Part shown: positions 26,247 to 36,979 of the stretch, in pieces
Layout: every line of letters starts with the position of its first letter
Position numbering within the stretch: position 1 is the first letter of the stretch
Source of the DNA: Massilia sp. CFBP 13721
GTDB lineage: Bacteria; Pseudomonadota; Gammaproteobacteria; Burkholderiales; Burkholderiaceae_D
Assembly: GCF_014842025.1 (NCBI RefSeq)
Contig: NZ_JACYUY010000010.1
Coordinates: 148,212 to 212,211 of the forward strand
Length of the DNA stretch: 64,000 nucleotides
Direction of reading: 5' to 3'
Made by a program: the position numbers and the translations under genes
The notes under the pieces: generated by a model
What the model saw: only the letters and a program-made list of their open reading frames with translations
What the model was told of the DNA's origin: nothing
The model's database searches: none

Positions 26247-27440
26247 TCACACCGGGTCGGCCACTCCGAACACCTGGCGCAGGTAAGCCAGGAAAGTCTC
26301 GTCGGTGCACATCGACTTGCCCGGCGTGTCCGACAGTTTCGCCACCGGCTGGTTATTGCAGCGGGTCAGCTTCATGACGATGTTCAGCGCCTTGTAGGGC
26401 GTGTCGTTGGTGAGCTGGGTGCCGATGCCGAAACCGGTCTGGGTGCGGTCGGCGAAGTGGCGGTACAGGTTCAGCGCCTTCGGCACCGTCAGCGCGTCGG
26501 AAAACACGAGGCGCTTGGTACGCGCGTCGATGCGCAGCTTGGCGTAGTGCGCCAGCGCCTTTTCGCCCCATTCGGTCGGGTCGCCCGAATCGTGGCGCAG
26601 GCCGTCGAACAGCTTGGCGAAATACAGGTCGAAGTCGGCCAGGAAGGCATCCATGCCGACCACGTCGGTCAGGGCGGTGCCGAGGTCGCCGCGGTATTCC
26701 TGCACCCAGTCCTCGAGCGCCGCCTTTTGAAAGTCGCGCAGGCGCACCGGGAAGGCCTGGAAGGCTTGCAGGTATTCGTGCGCCATGGTCCCGATCGGCA
26801 CCAGGTTGTACTTGCGCGCCAGGTGCACGTTCGAGGTGCCCTTGAAGAACTGCGGCAGTTCGCGCGCCAGGGTCGAGACGACTTCGTCGTGCCACTCGCC
26901 CGAGAAGCGGCGGCGTACGCCGAAGTCGAAGAATTCGAAGGGGTTGGCGCGTTTCGGCTCCTGGTCGAAGGCGCGGAACTGCTCGATCTTCAGCGCCAGG
27001 CGCTGGCGTGCTTCGTCGATCGCCGTCTTCTGGTCGAAGCGGCGGAAATACAGTTCGTTGACGATGTAGAGCACATAGATCTCGAAGCCCATCACGTGCA
27101 CCACCGGACCACAAGCGCGGATGCGCAGGTGCGGGCCGTCGGTCTCCACCGTGATGAACTTGCGCTGGAAGCGGAACACGGTCAGGAAGTCGGCGAAGTC
27201 GCTCTTGATGAAGCGCAGGCCGCGCAGGTAGGCGATCTCTTCCTCGGTAAACAGCATCTCGCACAGGTGGTCGAGTTCGCGCTCGACTTCTTCCTTGAGC
27301 TCGGCCAGCGGGTACTCCGGCTGGTTACGGCACAGGAATTCGTACTCGCCGTGGGCGTTCGGATGACGGTGCAGCAGTGCCTGCCACATCGTGAATTTGT
27401 AGAGGTCGGTCTCCAACAGGCTGCGGACAATGGGCTTCAT
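26247..27440 (-). CDS. pncB: Nicotinate phosphoribosyltransferase
   Basis: Converts nicotinate and PRPP to nicotinate mononucleotide in the Preiss-Handler NAD salvage pathway (cytoplasm). The 397-residue length is that of the bacterial PncB type. Landmarks are SLLETDLYKFTMWQALLHRH at the N-terminus, EFFDFGVRRRFSGEWHDE in the middle, and RHDSGDPTEWGEKA and VFSDALTVPKALNLY towards the C-terminus. A SET-domain gene starts 519 bases upstream on the same strand, and its stop lies 18 bases from the pncB start, so the two may be co-transcribed. Confidence 0.95.
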   Translation of the reverse strand: MKPIVRSLLETDLYKFTMWQALLHRHPNAHGEYEFLCRNQPEYPLAELKEEVERELDHLCEMLFTEEEIAYLRGLRFIKSDFADFLTVFRFQRKFITVETDGPHLRIRACGPVVHVMGFEIYVLYIVNELYFRRFDQKTAIDEARQRLALKIEQFRAFDQEPKRANPFEFFDFGVRRRFSGEWHDEVVSTLARELPQFFKGTSNVHLARKYNLVPIGTMAHEYLQAFQAFPVRLRDFQKAALEDWVQEYRGDLGTALTDVVGMDAFLADFDLYFAKLFDGLRHDSGDPTEWGEKALAHYAKLRIDARTKRLVFSDALTVPKALNLYRHFADRTQTGFGIGTQLTNDTPYKALNIVMKLTRCNNQPVAKLSDTPGKSMCTDETFLAYLRQVFGVADPV

Positions 27441-27458
27441 AAATGCTTTCGTGCGGCG

Positions 27459-27959
27459 TCAGGCCGGTTTCTTCTTCTGGCGTTTTTTCGGGGCCAGCAT
27501 GGTTCCGCTGCAGCCTGGCGTGCCGCAGCGGCAGGCGAACAGTTTTTTCAGTGCCGGCGTATGGCGTTCGTCGTAGATCAGGGCGTAATTGTAGTTCAGC
27601 TCCTTCCCGGCTTCGATCGGGTGCAGCGCGTGGATGTAGACGCGGCCGTCTTCCTCGTAGGCTTCGCAGTTGGGCGAACAGGCGTGGTTGATCCAGCGCG
27701 CTTCGTTGCCGCGCCGGCCGCCGTCGATGACGCGGCCGTCGTGCAGGCTGAAGTAAAAGGTGTGGTTGATCGGGCCGCCGGCGTCGATCGCGCGCTGGGT
27801 GGCGTCGTCCCAGCTGATGCGCTCGCCCCGGTATTCGATGATGCGTTCGCCGGCATCGATGTGGCGGCGGGCGAAGACGCCGTTGCCGTGGACAGGGGAC
27901 TTCTTCACTTCATAGGCCGGATCGGCCTTGGCTGCGGCGTTCTTGGGTGTGGTGGGCAT
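27459..27959 (-). CDS. SET-domain protein (lysine methyltransferase-like)
   Basis: A 166-residue protein consisting almost entirely of a SET domain, the SAM-dependent lysine methyltransferase fold. Present are KKSPVHGNGVFARRHIDAGE, the catalytic knot WINHACSPNCEA (the N-H-x-C-x-P-N signature), ELNYNYAL with the catalytic Tyr, and a post-SET cysteine cluster FACRCGTPGCSG. The tail is very basic (APKKRQKKKPA), which suggests nucleic-acid contact or an acidic partner. The start ATG at 27959 lacks a strong ribosome site, and an open frame continues upstream. The target protein is unknown. Confidence 0.87.
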   Translation of the reverse strand: MPTTPKNAAAKADPAYEVKKSPVHGNGVFARRHIDAGERIIEYRGERISWDDATQRAIDAGGPINHTFYFSLHDGRVIDGGRRGNEARWINHACSPNCEAYEEDGRVYIHALHPIEAGKELNYNYALIYDERHTPALKKLFACRCGTPGCSGTMLAPKKRQKKKPA

Positions 27960-28127
27960 GGTGGCTCGGTTGGCATGACAGGTGCGCGATGCGCAATCAA
28001 CATCATTACCATTATGGTACGTTTCCGGCGCCTGTGCAGCACATGAGTTGCCTGCGGCGAAAAAAAGAAGAGGCGCACGTGCGCCGGACACGGGAAACGT
28101 GATGGTCGGCGATAACGGCGGTGCACC

Positions 28128-28150
28128 GTAGGGCGGGCATGCCCGCCGTT
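28128..28150. repeat. Dispersed palindrome, single unit
   Basis: GTAGGGCGGGCATGCCCGCC, a variant unit of the palindrome family, preceded by the recurrent flank GGTGCACC. It lies in the 240-bp gap between the SET-domain and acyl-CoA synthetase genes, where I see no gene. Confidence 0.6.
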
Positions 28151-28201
28151 CCGGCGTGTGCACACCTTATATCAACAACGCGCCCCAGCCACCGGAAAAA
28201 T

Positions 28202-29881
<1,680 letters not shown>

Positions 29882-30009
29882 GCTGTCTCCTGTGCGCGAT
29901 GGCGTGCGCCGGTGCGGCGCCGCCCGTTGTCTGTTTGCGCACATTGTGCCACGGCTTGGCAAAGATAAGGCAGCCCTGCACGGAACACGGCTGCCTGCCG
30001 CCGCTAGCC

Positions 30010-30534
30010 TTACCGTGCCCTCGTGCGGCGCCGCGCCAGCATGCCCGCCATGCCCGAGAACAGCAGCAAGGCCGTGGCCGGTTCCGGCACCTCCACCGCA
30101 TTCGCCTGGGCGATGCGGAAGGAAACCAGCGGCGAATCGTCGATGTAGTTCGCCATGTCGCTCCAGTCGTAGAGACCGTTGAGACCGGTCGTGTCCAGGC
30201 CCAGGGTGTCGCCCAGGTCGACCAGCGTCAGGTAGAAGCCGGCATCGTGGCCGGCAGGGTCCGCCGGGTTGGTGTTGCTGAGGAAAACCCAGGGCGCGGA
30301 TTCGCCCTCTTCCTGTTGCCACACCTGGTCGATGATGGTCGTGCGGACCGTATCGACCAGCGTGCCGTCGACCGCCGTGACCAGGTTAGGCGCGCTGCTG
30401 TCGTAATAGAACTGGCCAGTGAAGCGGCCGTCGCGCCAGGTGGCGTCGAAGTCGTACAACCCGACCGGCGCGGCCGATACCGCCTGCGACAGCAGGCACA
30501 GTCCCGCCGCGCACAGCATGAAGAATTTTTTCAT
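30010..30534 (-). CDS. PEP-CTERM sorting-domain protein
   Basis: A secreted 174-residue protein. The N-terminal signal is MKKFFMLCAAGLCLLSQAVS. The C-terminus carries the tripartite exosortase sorting signal: VPEP, a hydrophobic stretch (ATALLLFSGMAGMLA) and a basic end (RRRTRAR). Exosortase recognises this tail at the inner membrane during export. The body is acidic and beta-rich (VGLYDFDATWRDGRFTGQFY) with no recognised domain. No exosortase gene lies in the window. It is on the same strand as, and downstream of, the rhamnogalacturonan lyase gene. Confidence 0.88.
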   Translation of the reverse strand: MKKFFMLCAAGLCLLSQAVSAAPVGLYDFDATWRDGRFTGQFYYDSSAPNLVTAVDGTLVDTVRTTIIDQVWQQEEGESAPWVFLSNTNPADPAGHDAGFYLTLVDLGDTLGLDTTGLNGLYDWSDMANYIDDSPLVSFRIAQANAVEVPEPATALLLFSGMAGMLARRRTRAR

Positions 30535-30609
30535 TTGAATACCTTTTTTGATGTAAAGAAGCCGATATCGGCAAAAGCGGGCCGCAGCCGGCCGATGCCG
30601 CGAGCGTGC

Positions 30610-32844
30610 TTAGGGAACGATCAGCTCATCGATGTTGCCCAGGCCCTGGCCGGTCGATTCGAAGCGCAGCGTGTTGTTCTGCCCCGCCACCAGGTTGACG
30701 CTGGCCGTCATCGTGGTCCAGTTGGTCCAGCTGCCGGCCGGGCGGAAGGTAAGGCTCTGGGCAACGCCGTTGACGCGCAGGATGCCGGTGCGCGGGGTCG
30801 GGCCGCCGTTGGCGTAGCGGATCGTGATGGTCTTGGCGCCGCCGTTGCCGCCGTTGATGCGCGTGAATGCCGCGACACCGCCACTGGTCGGGAAATTCAG
30901 GAAGCCCATGTGGCGGTAGCCGGCGCGGTCGGTGCGCACCGCCGTGCCGCCGCCGACGATGGCGTTCTCGCCCTGCACCGTGCCGCTGCCGTCGTACGGA
31001 ACGTGCACCGGCGGCTGCTCGAAGGAGGTCGCCCCTTCGCCGAGGTAGAAGCTGGGGTGCGGCGGCTGGTTGTAACCGGCGTTCTGGGCAGCCACCTGCG
31101 TGCGGTACTGGGGATTCTGCATCAGGGTGGTGATCCGGTTGGTGGTCGGGATAGTGGTGCTGAAGACCATCAGCTCGGTATTCGCGTTGTTGCGCCAGAT
31201 GATCTCTTCGCGCCAGTCGCCGAACAGGTCGGCGGTCAGGACCGGGGTTGCCTTGGTGCTGTTGTTCGACGCGGCGCCCAGCGGCGTGGCGTCGAGCAGC
31301 GCCGGCAAGGTGCCGGTGGCCGGATTCCACTTGTTGACCGAGGTGTTGCCCATCGGTTCGCGCAGCAGGTCGCCATCCCACCAGGTCCCGAAGTTCATCG
31401 AACTCGGCGCGGTCGCGCGGATCTGGACGCCGGTGGCGCTGCGCAGGCCGCCCCGGCTGGCCCAGCACTCCTCGCCCACATAGGCCGGATCGATGTCGAA
31501 GCACACCCCGCGCCCGACGTCGGCGTTGGAGCCGCTCGCGCCCCAGATCAGCGCACCGGTGGCCGCGTCGTGCATGCCGGAGCCGCTGGCGCCATAGGTC
31601 GCCGGGCTCTCGTGCACCATGTACACCTGCTGGCCGGGACGGTTGGGGTCGAATTTACCGAAATGCAGGGCGTCGCCGTGCCCGAGGCCGGTGGTGTAGA
31701 GGAGCTGGCCATAGCTGTCGATGGTGGCGGCGCCGTAGACGATGTCGTCCTTGCCGTCGCCGTTCGCGTCGCCGGTGGCGAACCAGTGCGCGCCCTGCCC
31801 CACCGCCGCGGCGCCGGACACGTTGGTATCGAACACCCAGCGGCTGGTCAGCGCGCCGTCGCGCCAGTCCCAGGCGGCCACGACCGCGCGCGTGTAATAG
31901 CCGCGCGAGAAGATGGCGCTGGGGCGGTTGCCGTCCAGGTTGGCCACGCCGCCGAGGAAGCGGTCGACCCGGTTGCCGTAATTGTCGCCCCAGGAGGTGA
32001 CGGTGCCGCGCGCCGGCAGGTAGTTCACGGTCTTCATGGCCGCGCCGGTCTGGCCATTGAAGACGGTCAGGTATTCCGGGCCGCTGAGGATGTAGCCGGC
32101 GCTGTTGCGATGGTCCGCGCTCGCCGAGCCGATGACCACGCCCTGCCCGTCGACCGTGGCGTCGGCCGTTTTGGCCATGACTTCGGCCTGGCCGTCGCCG
32201 TCGAAATCGTAGGCCAGGAAGGTGGTGTAGTGGGCGCCGGCGCGGATGTTCCGGCCGAGATCGATGCGCCACATCCGGGTGCCGTCGAGCTTGTAGGCAT
32301 CGAGGTAGGTGTTGCCGGTGTAACCGCTCTGGGAATTGTCTTTGGCATTGGTCGGCTGCCACTTGACGATGAGCTCGTAGCTGCCGTCGCCGTCGAGGTC
32401 GGCGGCCGAGCCGTCGTTCATCTCGTAGGTGTAGGCCTCGCCGGTCTTGGTGACGCCGGCCGGCGGCGCCGTCACCGGAATCGATTTGTAGGCGCCGGCC
32501 CAGGTCGCGCCGGCCTCGCCGCCGGGCTGCTCCACCCCGCCGACGATGGCGCGCACGGTGTAGCTGTCGGACGCGGTCCCGCTGCTGTCGGTGAAGTTGA
32601 GGGTCGCGAGCGGGCTTGCATTCAGCCTGGTCGCGCCGCGGTAGACGTTGAAGGTGGTGCCGGACGGGTCGCCGGCGAGCTGGCGCCAGCTGATGAAGAC
32701 GCCCGACGGCGCCTTGATCGCAACCGCGCCGCGGTTCAGGTTTTCGACCTGCATGCCGGGCCCGGTGATCACGGCGTTCGCACTGCCGCTCATGGCCAGC
32801 AATGCGAGGAGGACGTATGGGGCTGTCGCTTTCTTGAGGATCAT
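30610..32844 (-). CDS. Rhamnogalacturonan lyase (PL11) with C-terminal carbohydrate-binding module
   Basis: A secreted 744-residue polysaccharide lyase that cleaves the rhamnogalacturonan-I backbone of pectin by beta-elimination. A signal peptide (YVLLALLAMSGSANA) precedes the PL11 start MQVENLNRGAVAIKAPSGVF. The beta-propeller has repeated calcium-binding Asp-rich loops (AADLDGDGSYE, YDFDGDGQAEVMAK, ATGDANGDGKDDI). From about residue 610 a CBM35-like module begins (VQGENAIVGGG) and runs to the C-terminus. The sequence suggests a plant-litter or rhizosphere habitat. No other pectinolytic gene is nearby. Confidence 0.92.
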   Translation of the reverse strand: MILKKATAPYVLLALLAMSGSANAVITGPGMQVENLNRGAVAIKAPSGVFISWRQLAGDPSGTTFNVYRGATRLNASPLATLNFTDSSGTASDSYTVRAIVGGVEQPGGEAGATWAGAYKSIPVTAPPAGVTKTGEAYTYEMNDGSAADLDGDGSYELIVKWQPTNAKDNSQSGYTGNTYLDAYKLDGTRMWRIDLGRNIRAGAHYTTFLAYDFDGDGQAEVMAKTADATVDGQGVVIGSASADHRNSAGYILSGPEYLTVFNGQTGAAMKTVNYLPARGTVTSWGDNYGNRVDRFLGGVANLDGNRPSAIFSRGYYTRAVVAAWDWRDGALTSRWVFDTNVSGAAAVGQGAHWFATGDANGDGKDDIVYGAATIDSYGQLLYTTGLGHGDALHFGKFDPNRPGQQVYMVHESPATYGASGSGMHDAATGALIWGASGSNADVGRGVCFDIDPAYVGEECWASRGGLRSATGVQIRATAPSSMNFGTWWDGDLLREPMGNTSVNKWNPATGTLPALLDATPLGAASNNSTKATPVLTADLFGDWREEIIWRNNANTELMVFSTTIPTTNRITTLMQNPQYRTQVAAQNAGYNQPPHPSFYLGEGATSFEQPPVHVPYDGSGTVQGENAIVGGGTAVRTDRAGYRHMGFLNFPTSGGVAAFTRINGGNGGAKTITIRYANGGPTPRTGILRVNGVAQSLTFRPAGSWTNWTTMTASVNLVAGQNNTLRFESTGQGLGNIDELIVP

Positions 32845-33012
32845 CTTGTCTCCGATTGAATGTAGTTTTAGTTAGCACCTGCGGATTACCGGACGATAGT
32901 AAGGGAGCCGCCGGGCCGCAAAATAGGCCGCACAAAACTTCTCATCGGGATGATTTTTTGACAAAGCGTGTGCGTCTCCGGCCTGTTCGTGCCGCAAAAA
33001 GACGCAACGAAA

Positions 33013-33331
33013 AAGGGGACCGTGTAGGTTAATGCCGTTCAGTTAAGCCTGAGCTAACTCTCTGCAGCGGTGAACTAGGCCACACAGGTTGAGTTTCGAT
33101 AATCGTAGGGTGGACTCCGTCCACGGCCGTTTCATTGCACTCCTTCATGCCAGGGGAAGCCCGTACGTGCGCGCTCCGGGCTACGTAGCGCATCTCGATA
33201 TGCATGAGAAGGGCCGTGGACGGAGTCCACCCTACGTATCGCGCCACTCGGCGTGCGCGACGGGCTTGGCATTAGCTCGAAGGCGTGGCAAACCGCTTAA
33301 CTGAACGGCATTGGACCGCGTGGGTCCCCTT
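33013..33331. mobile_element. MITE-like element with long terminal inverted repeats
   Basis: The ends at 33013-33048 and 33295-33331 are inverted copies. Both contain AAGGGGACC, then a short variable stretch, then an exact 18-base block AATGCCGTTCAGTTAAGC. Inside, an inverted pair of dispersed palindromes lies at 33104-33129 and 33212-33237 (GTAGGGTGGACTCCGTCCAC and its complement). No open reading frame of note and no transposase are present. Target-site duplication is not obvious. It fills most of the 538-bp gap between the lyase and polyferredoxin genes. Confidence 0.6.
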
Positions 33332-33382
33332 CAGAGATTGCAAACTAGAAAGGCAGCCAGCCGCGAACGGGCCGGCCAGGCT

Positions 33383-35056
33383 TCAGCGCGGCCGGCGCAG
33401 CGGCACGCTCAGTTCGCCCTCGGGCTGCATCATGTCGATCACGCGGCAGTCGCCGCACATTTTGAGGCGGTCGAGGTTGCCGGCAAAGGCACTGTGACCT
33501 GCAAGGCGCCCCAGCATGTTTTCCACCATGCGCAGGGTGCCGAAGGCCTTGTTGCAGCGAATACAGTGGAAGGGTTCGGTTTCGTTGAGCACGACCGTCT
33601 GCCTGCGCGTTTCGCCGAAGGCCATGCGCGGCACCAGCGTGATCGCGTTTTCCGGGCAGGTATTGGCGCACAGGCCACATTGCACGCAGTTCTGCTCGAC
33701 GAAGCGCAGCTGCGGCGTGGTCGGGGTATCCATGATGGCCGAGGATGGACAGGCGCCGACACAGGCCATGCACAGGCTGCAGGATTGCTTGTCGACGGCG
33801 ATCGCCCCGAACGGCGCACCCGCCGGCAGGGGCACGGCCTCGGGCTGCTGGCGCGCGTGTTTGAACAGATGGTCGAGCGCGTAGTCGAGCGTGTTGCGCT
33901 TGTCCTGGGCCAGGTTGAAGGTCGCACTCTGCGCCGGCGTTGCGCCGCGCGGCGCGTGCTGCAGGGCGACGGCCAGCTCTTGCGGGCTGGCCACGCGCAG
34001 CAGCTGGAAGTGCGGACCGGCGTAGCCGAGGCCGTCGAGCACGGCCTGGGCGATGCGCATCTGGGTATCGAGCGCCGCCGCGTACTGCGGCGCTTCGGCA
34101 TCGGTGGTGAGCACCGTGATGCCGGCCGCGCCATAGCTGAGGGCCGCGAGCCAGACGTCGATGCCGGTCGACGCCGTGTGGTGCAGGCCGAGCGGGATCA
34201 CGCGGCCCGGTACGCCAGTGGCGGGGTCATTGGCGACGGCATCGAGCAGCGGCGCGCCGTCGGCGCTGTGCAGCAGCAGCACCGGGTCCTGCCCGCCCGC
34301 TTCGAAATAGGCGCGCAGGGCCGCCTTGATGCGGCTGCCGGTATGGGCCGCCGACGGGTAGACGTAATTCATCGCCCCGGTCGGGCACACCGTGCTGCAG
34401 GCGCCGCAGCCGGCGCACAGGTAGGGATTGACCTTGACGCGGTCGCCGTCGCTGGAAATCGCCTTGGCCGAACAAATGTCGATGCATGCCGTGCAGCCTT
34501 TGAGCTGGTTGCGGCTGTGGGCGCACAGGCGTTCTTTATAGGCGAAATACTTGGGCTTGTCGAAGTCGCCGGTCATTTCCATGATCTCGGCGGCGGCCGC
34601 GCGCCGGTCGGCGTCTTCCACGCCGGGCGCGTAATAGCCGTGCGGATGCTGGTGCGTGGAAATCAGGGGACTCGGGCTGAGGTCGAGCACGAGGTCGAAC
34701 TTGCCTTGCTGTACCGGCTGATTGGGCGCCTGCCAGCGCGCCTCGAAGGCGCCCAGCCAGCCGGCGACGGCCACGGTACGGGCAACGAACACGGGATACG
34801 GACGTGCGCCGATCTCGACGTTGTCGAGCAGCAGCAGCGTGACCGGCAAGGCGTTGGCCAGGTGGTCGGCCCAGGCCAGCGCCTGCAGCGAGCTGCCGAC
34901 GACGAGGGTGCGGCCGGTGGAACGGTAGCTGACCGCGGCGCCCGGTTCGGGCGCGGCGATGCTGTCTTGAGCGAGGATGGCGGCGGTCTTGGCAAGGGCG
35001 TTGCGGCGTTCCTGCAGCGGATCGCCGGCCTGCCCTTCCAGAAATCGGATGTTCAT
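33383..35056 (-). CDS. Polyferredoxin-like 4Fe-4S protein of the formate dehydrogenase locus
   Basis: A 557-residue cytoplasmic iron-sulfur protein. Cysteine motifs in order are CTACIDICSAKA (near residue 190), CAGCGACSTVCPTG, CSLCMACVGACPSS (near 425), CVQCGLCANTCPEN, and at the end CIRCNKAFG and CGDCRV. The four ferredoxin-type motifs suggest three or four 4Fe-4S clusters. The N-terminal region (TGRTLVVGSSLQALAWADHL) is fold-like but lacks a nucleotide-binding signature. Such proteins accompany DUF3305 and DUF3306 genes in proteobacterial formate dehydrogenase clusters. An electron-transfer or cofactor-assembly role is inferred. Confidence 0.82.
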   Translation of the reverse strand: MNIRFLEGQAGDPLQERRNALAKTAAILAQDSIAAPEPGAAVSYRSTGRTLVVGSSLQALAWADHLANALPVTLLLLDNVEIGARPYPVFVARTVAVAGWLGAFEARWQAPNQPVQQGKFDLVLDLSPSPLISTHQHPHGYYAPGVEDADRRAAAAEIMEMTGDFDKPKYFAYKERLCAHSRNQLKGCTACIDICSAKAISSDGDRVKVNPYLCAGCGACSTVCPTGAMNYVYPSAAHTGSRIKAALRAYFEAGGQDPVLLLHSADGAPLLDAVANDPATGVPGRVIPLGLHHTASTGIDVWLAALSYGAAGITVLTTDAEAPQYAAALDTQMRIAQAVLDGLGYAGPHFQLLRVASPQELAVALQHAPRGATPAQSATFNLAQDKRNTLDYALDHLFKHARQQPEAVPLPAGAPFGAIAVDKQSCSLCMACVGACPSSAIMDTPTTPQLRFVEQNCVQCGLCANTCPENAITLVPRMAFGETRRQTVVLNETEPFHCIRCNKAFGTLRMVENMLGRLAGHSAFAGNLDRLKMCGDCRVIDMMQPEGELSVPLRRPR

Positions 35057-35139
35057 GCGTAACTTTCAGTGGTGCGCTTGCGGAGTGCGCTTGAGTAATA
35101 CAAATCGGGGCTGGCCTGGAATCCTGTGTGGAGTTCCTC

Positions 35140-35835
35140 TTATGGGCGAGCTTCTCCATTGTGCGCGCGCACGATTGTTAGCGCAATGGCATCATTACCG
35201 TGTGCGGCGGGAAGTGGCGCTTCGATGGCGCCGGACGCGCCTGCGGCCGGCGCACTGTCGTCCGGAGCGCCGGTGTCGGGTCCGGCGGCAATCTCTTCGT
35301 CGCCAACCGCATCAGCGGTGACGAGCGGCGCTTCCGCGGCTTCCGGTTCGGCCGGCAAGGCCGTGGGGTCGGGCGCGGCGGCGCGCGCATCGCCTGCGGC
35401 CAGCTGGGCCAGGTCTTCCTGGACCTGTTCGGGCCGGCGCAGCGCGCCGCGCGCCTGTTCCAGTCCGGCCAGCATCGCCGCCGTTACCGGCGTCGGCGCG
35501 TTGTAGTCGTCCATGTACATGTCGAGGCGGTCGGGCACGTTGAAGTGCGGGTCGGCGAACAGTTTTTTCAGGGCCAGGCGACGCACGTCCTGGGCGACGC
35601 CGGGGCTGACGAAGGCGGAAAAGTCGGAGTCCGCCGTCAGCCTGGCGGCGTCCAGCAGCGTCGGCATGGGCCGTTGCGGCGCAGCCTCGGCGGGAGCGCC
35701 GGCGACGCCGGCGGTTGGCACCGGCGCTGGCGGCGGTGCAGGCGCTATCGCTGCTTGCGGCGGCGCCTCGGCCACGGCCTCGGCGCCGCTTGCCTTGACG
35801 CGCGCCCAGCGGCGCAGGAATCCTTCTTCAGGCAT
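35140..35835 (-). CDS. DUF3306 domain protein
   Basis: A 231-residue protein. The DUF3306 hallmark is the N-terminal FLRRWARVKASGAEAVAE, followed after a Pro/Ala linker by TADSDFSAFVSPGVAQDVRR and the conserved LFADPHFNVPDRLDMYMDDY. The last 80 residues are Ala/Pro/Asp-rich and probably disordered. The function is unknown; the family occurs almost only in formate dehydrogenase loci, next to DUF3305. It starts eight bases after the DUF3305 stop, so the genes are co-transcribed. Confidence 0.85.
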   Translation of the reverse strand: MPEEGFLRRWARVKASGAEAVAEAPPQAAIAPAPPPAPVPTAGVAGAPAEAAPQRPMPTLLDAARLTADSDFSAFVSPGVAQDVRRLALKKLFADPHFNVPDRLDMYMDDYNAPTPVTAAMLAGLEQARGALRRPEQVQEDLAQLAAGDARAAAPDPTALPAEPEAAEAPLVTADAVGDEEIAAGPDTGAPDDSAPAAGASGAIEAPLPAAHGNDAIALTIVRAHNGEARP

Positions 35836-35843
35836 GTGCTTCC

Positions 35844-36284
35844 TTACCCGTGCTGGCGGCCGCGGCGCGGCTTGGGCGTGAAGTGTTCGCGCAGGTAGCT
35901 GGCGACCCAGGCGTAGATTTCGGCCGGCATGGTGACGCCGTCGGCCGCTTCGCCCGAATCGAACATGCGCGTGCCCTCGACATAGCTGACCGAGGCGCGC
36001 GCCGGCATGGCGCGGCCCTCTTCCATGCGCCACAGCACGAAGATCTTCGATTCGGGCGCCATCACGTTTTCGTAATAGCCTTCGTTCTCGTCGGTATAAA
36101 GCTCGAGTTCCAGGCCCGAGACCAGGTAATAGTCGCGCTCGGGGCTTTCGCTCAGGATCTGCAGGCGCGGCAGGTTGCCGCGGTCCGGCACCACGCCGAC
36201 GGCGGACCAGGCCTCGTCGGCCCAGCGGTGCTGCACGGCGCGCCGCTGCATGATCACCGCGATCGGCATGCTGGCCATCTTCAT
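35844..36284 (-). CDS. DUF3305 domain protein
   Basis: A 146-residue protein beginning MKMASMPIAVIMQRRAVQHR and continuing with WADEAWSAVGVVPD, the typical DUF3305 start. Later segments YYLVSGLELELYTDENEGYY and SKIFVLWRMEEGRAMPARA are also family-like. No signal or membrane segment is present. Its start codon overlaps the preceding stop (ATGA). It may help assemble or regulate formate dehydrogenase, but no reaction is established. Confidence 0.85.
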   Translation of the reverse strand: MKMASMPIAVIMQRRAVQHRWADEAWSAVGVVPDRGNLPRLQILSESPERDYYLVSGLELELYTDENEGYYENVMAPESKIFVLWRMEEGRAMPARASVSYVEGTRMFDSGEAADGVTMPAEIYAWVASYLREHFTPKPRRGRQHG

Positions 36285-36979
36285 TGGTTCTTCATCTCTT
36301 TGGCATTGCCCTTGTCGACCGCCGGCGAAGCGCCCTTCGGCACCGACTGGGTCGGCACCTTCTTGACGTCCGCGCTCGGCGCCGCGGTGCCGTGCTTCTC
36401 GCTCTTGATCGGCACGTTGGCCGATTGCAGCGCCTGCGCGCTGCGCGGCGCGGCGCCGTTGCCCGGGGACGCGGCGGCCTGGCCGGCCGGGGTGCCGGTC
36501 AGCGTATTGGCCGACACGCCGGTGGCGCGCGGAGCGACGCCCGGCATCGGCGTGCCGGTGATGGCCACGCCGGTGGTCTGGACCGCCTGCGGCACTGCGC
36601 CTCCGGCTGGCGAGGTAGCGATCTGCGAACCGGTTGCCGATGGACCCGGCGCCGGGACGCCGGCTGCCGCCGCGCCCACCGCCGGCGAACCGGCCACGGG
36701 GCCGGCAGCTCCGGGCGCCGGCGCCGCCGCAATCGCCACCGGCGGATGCGTGGTCCAGCCTTTGCTGGCGGCGTTCGACCGCCAGCGCGTGCTGAGCGCA
36801 TCCATCGACGCCGTCAACGCCTGCTTGTCCTTGGCCGCCTGGGCGTCGGAGGCAGCCTTTTTCGCCGCCGCGGCCTGCGCCTGCGCGGGCGTGGGCGCCG
36901 GCAAGGCAGCCCAGGCCAGGCTGGTGCCCGCGCACAGCGCCGCGGCCAGCGCGCTTGTCAATATCTGGTGACGCATCAT
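36281..36979 (-). CDS. Secreted low-complexity Ala/Pro/Gly-rich protein of the fdh locus
   Basis: A 232-residue protein with a signal peptide (ILTSALAAALCAGTSLAWAA), then a short alanine-rich, probably helical stretch (AQAAAAKKAASDAQAAKDKQ). A long region of Ala, Pro, Gly, Thr and Val without a recognisable fold follows. I do not know the family. It is translationally coupled on both sides: the upstream stop and its ATG overlap, and its stop overlaps the DUF3305 start. The coupling suggests a role tied to the formate dehydrogenase complex, for example a periplasmic scaffold, but this is inference. Confidence 0.65.
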   Translation of the reverse strand: MMRHQILTSALAAALCAGTSLAWAALPAPTPAQAQAAAAKKAASDAQAAKDKQALTASMDALSTRWRSNAASKGWTTHPPVAIAAAPAPGAAGPVAGSPAVGAAAAGVPAPGPSATGSQIATSPAGGAVPQAVQTTGVAITGTPMPGVAPRATGVSANTLTGTPAGQAAASPGNGAAPRSAQALQSANVPIKSEKHGTAAPSADVKKVPTQSVPKGASPAVDKGNAKEMKNQ

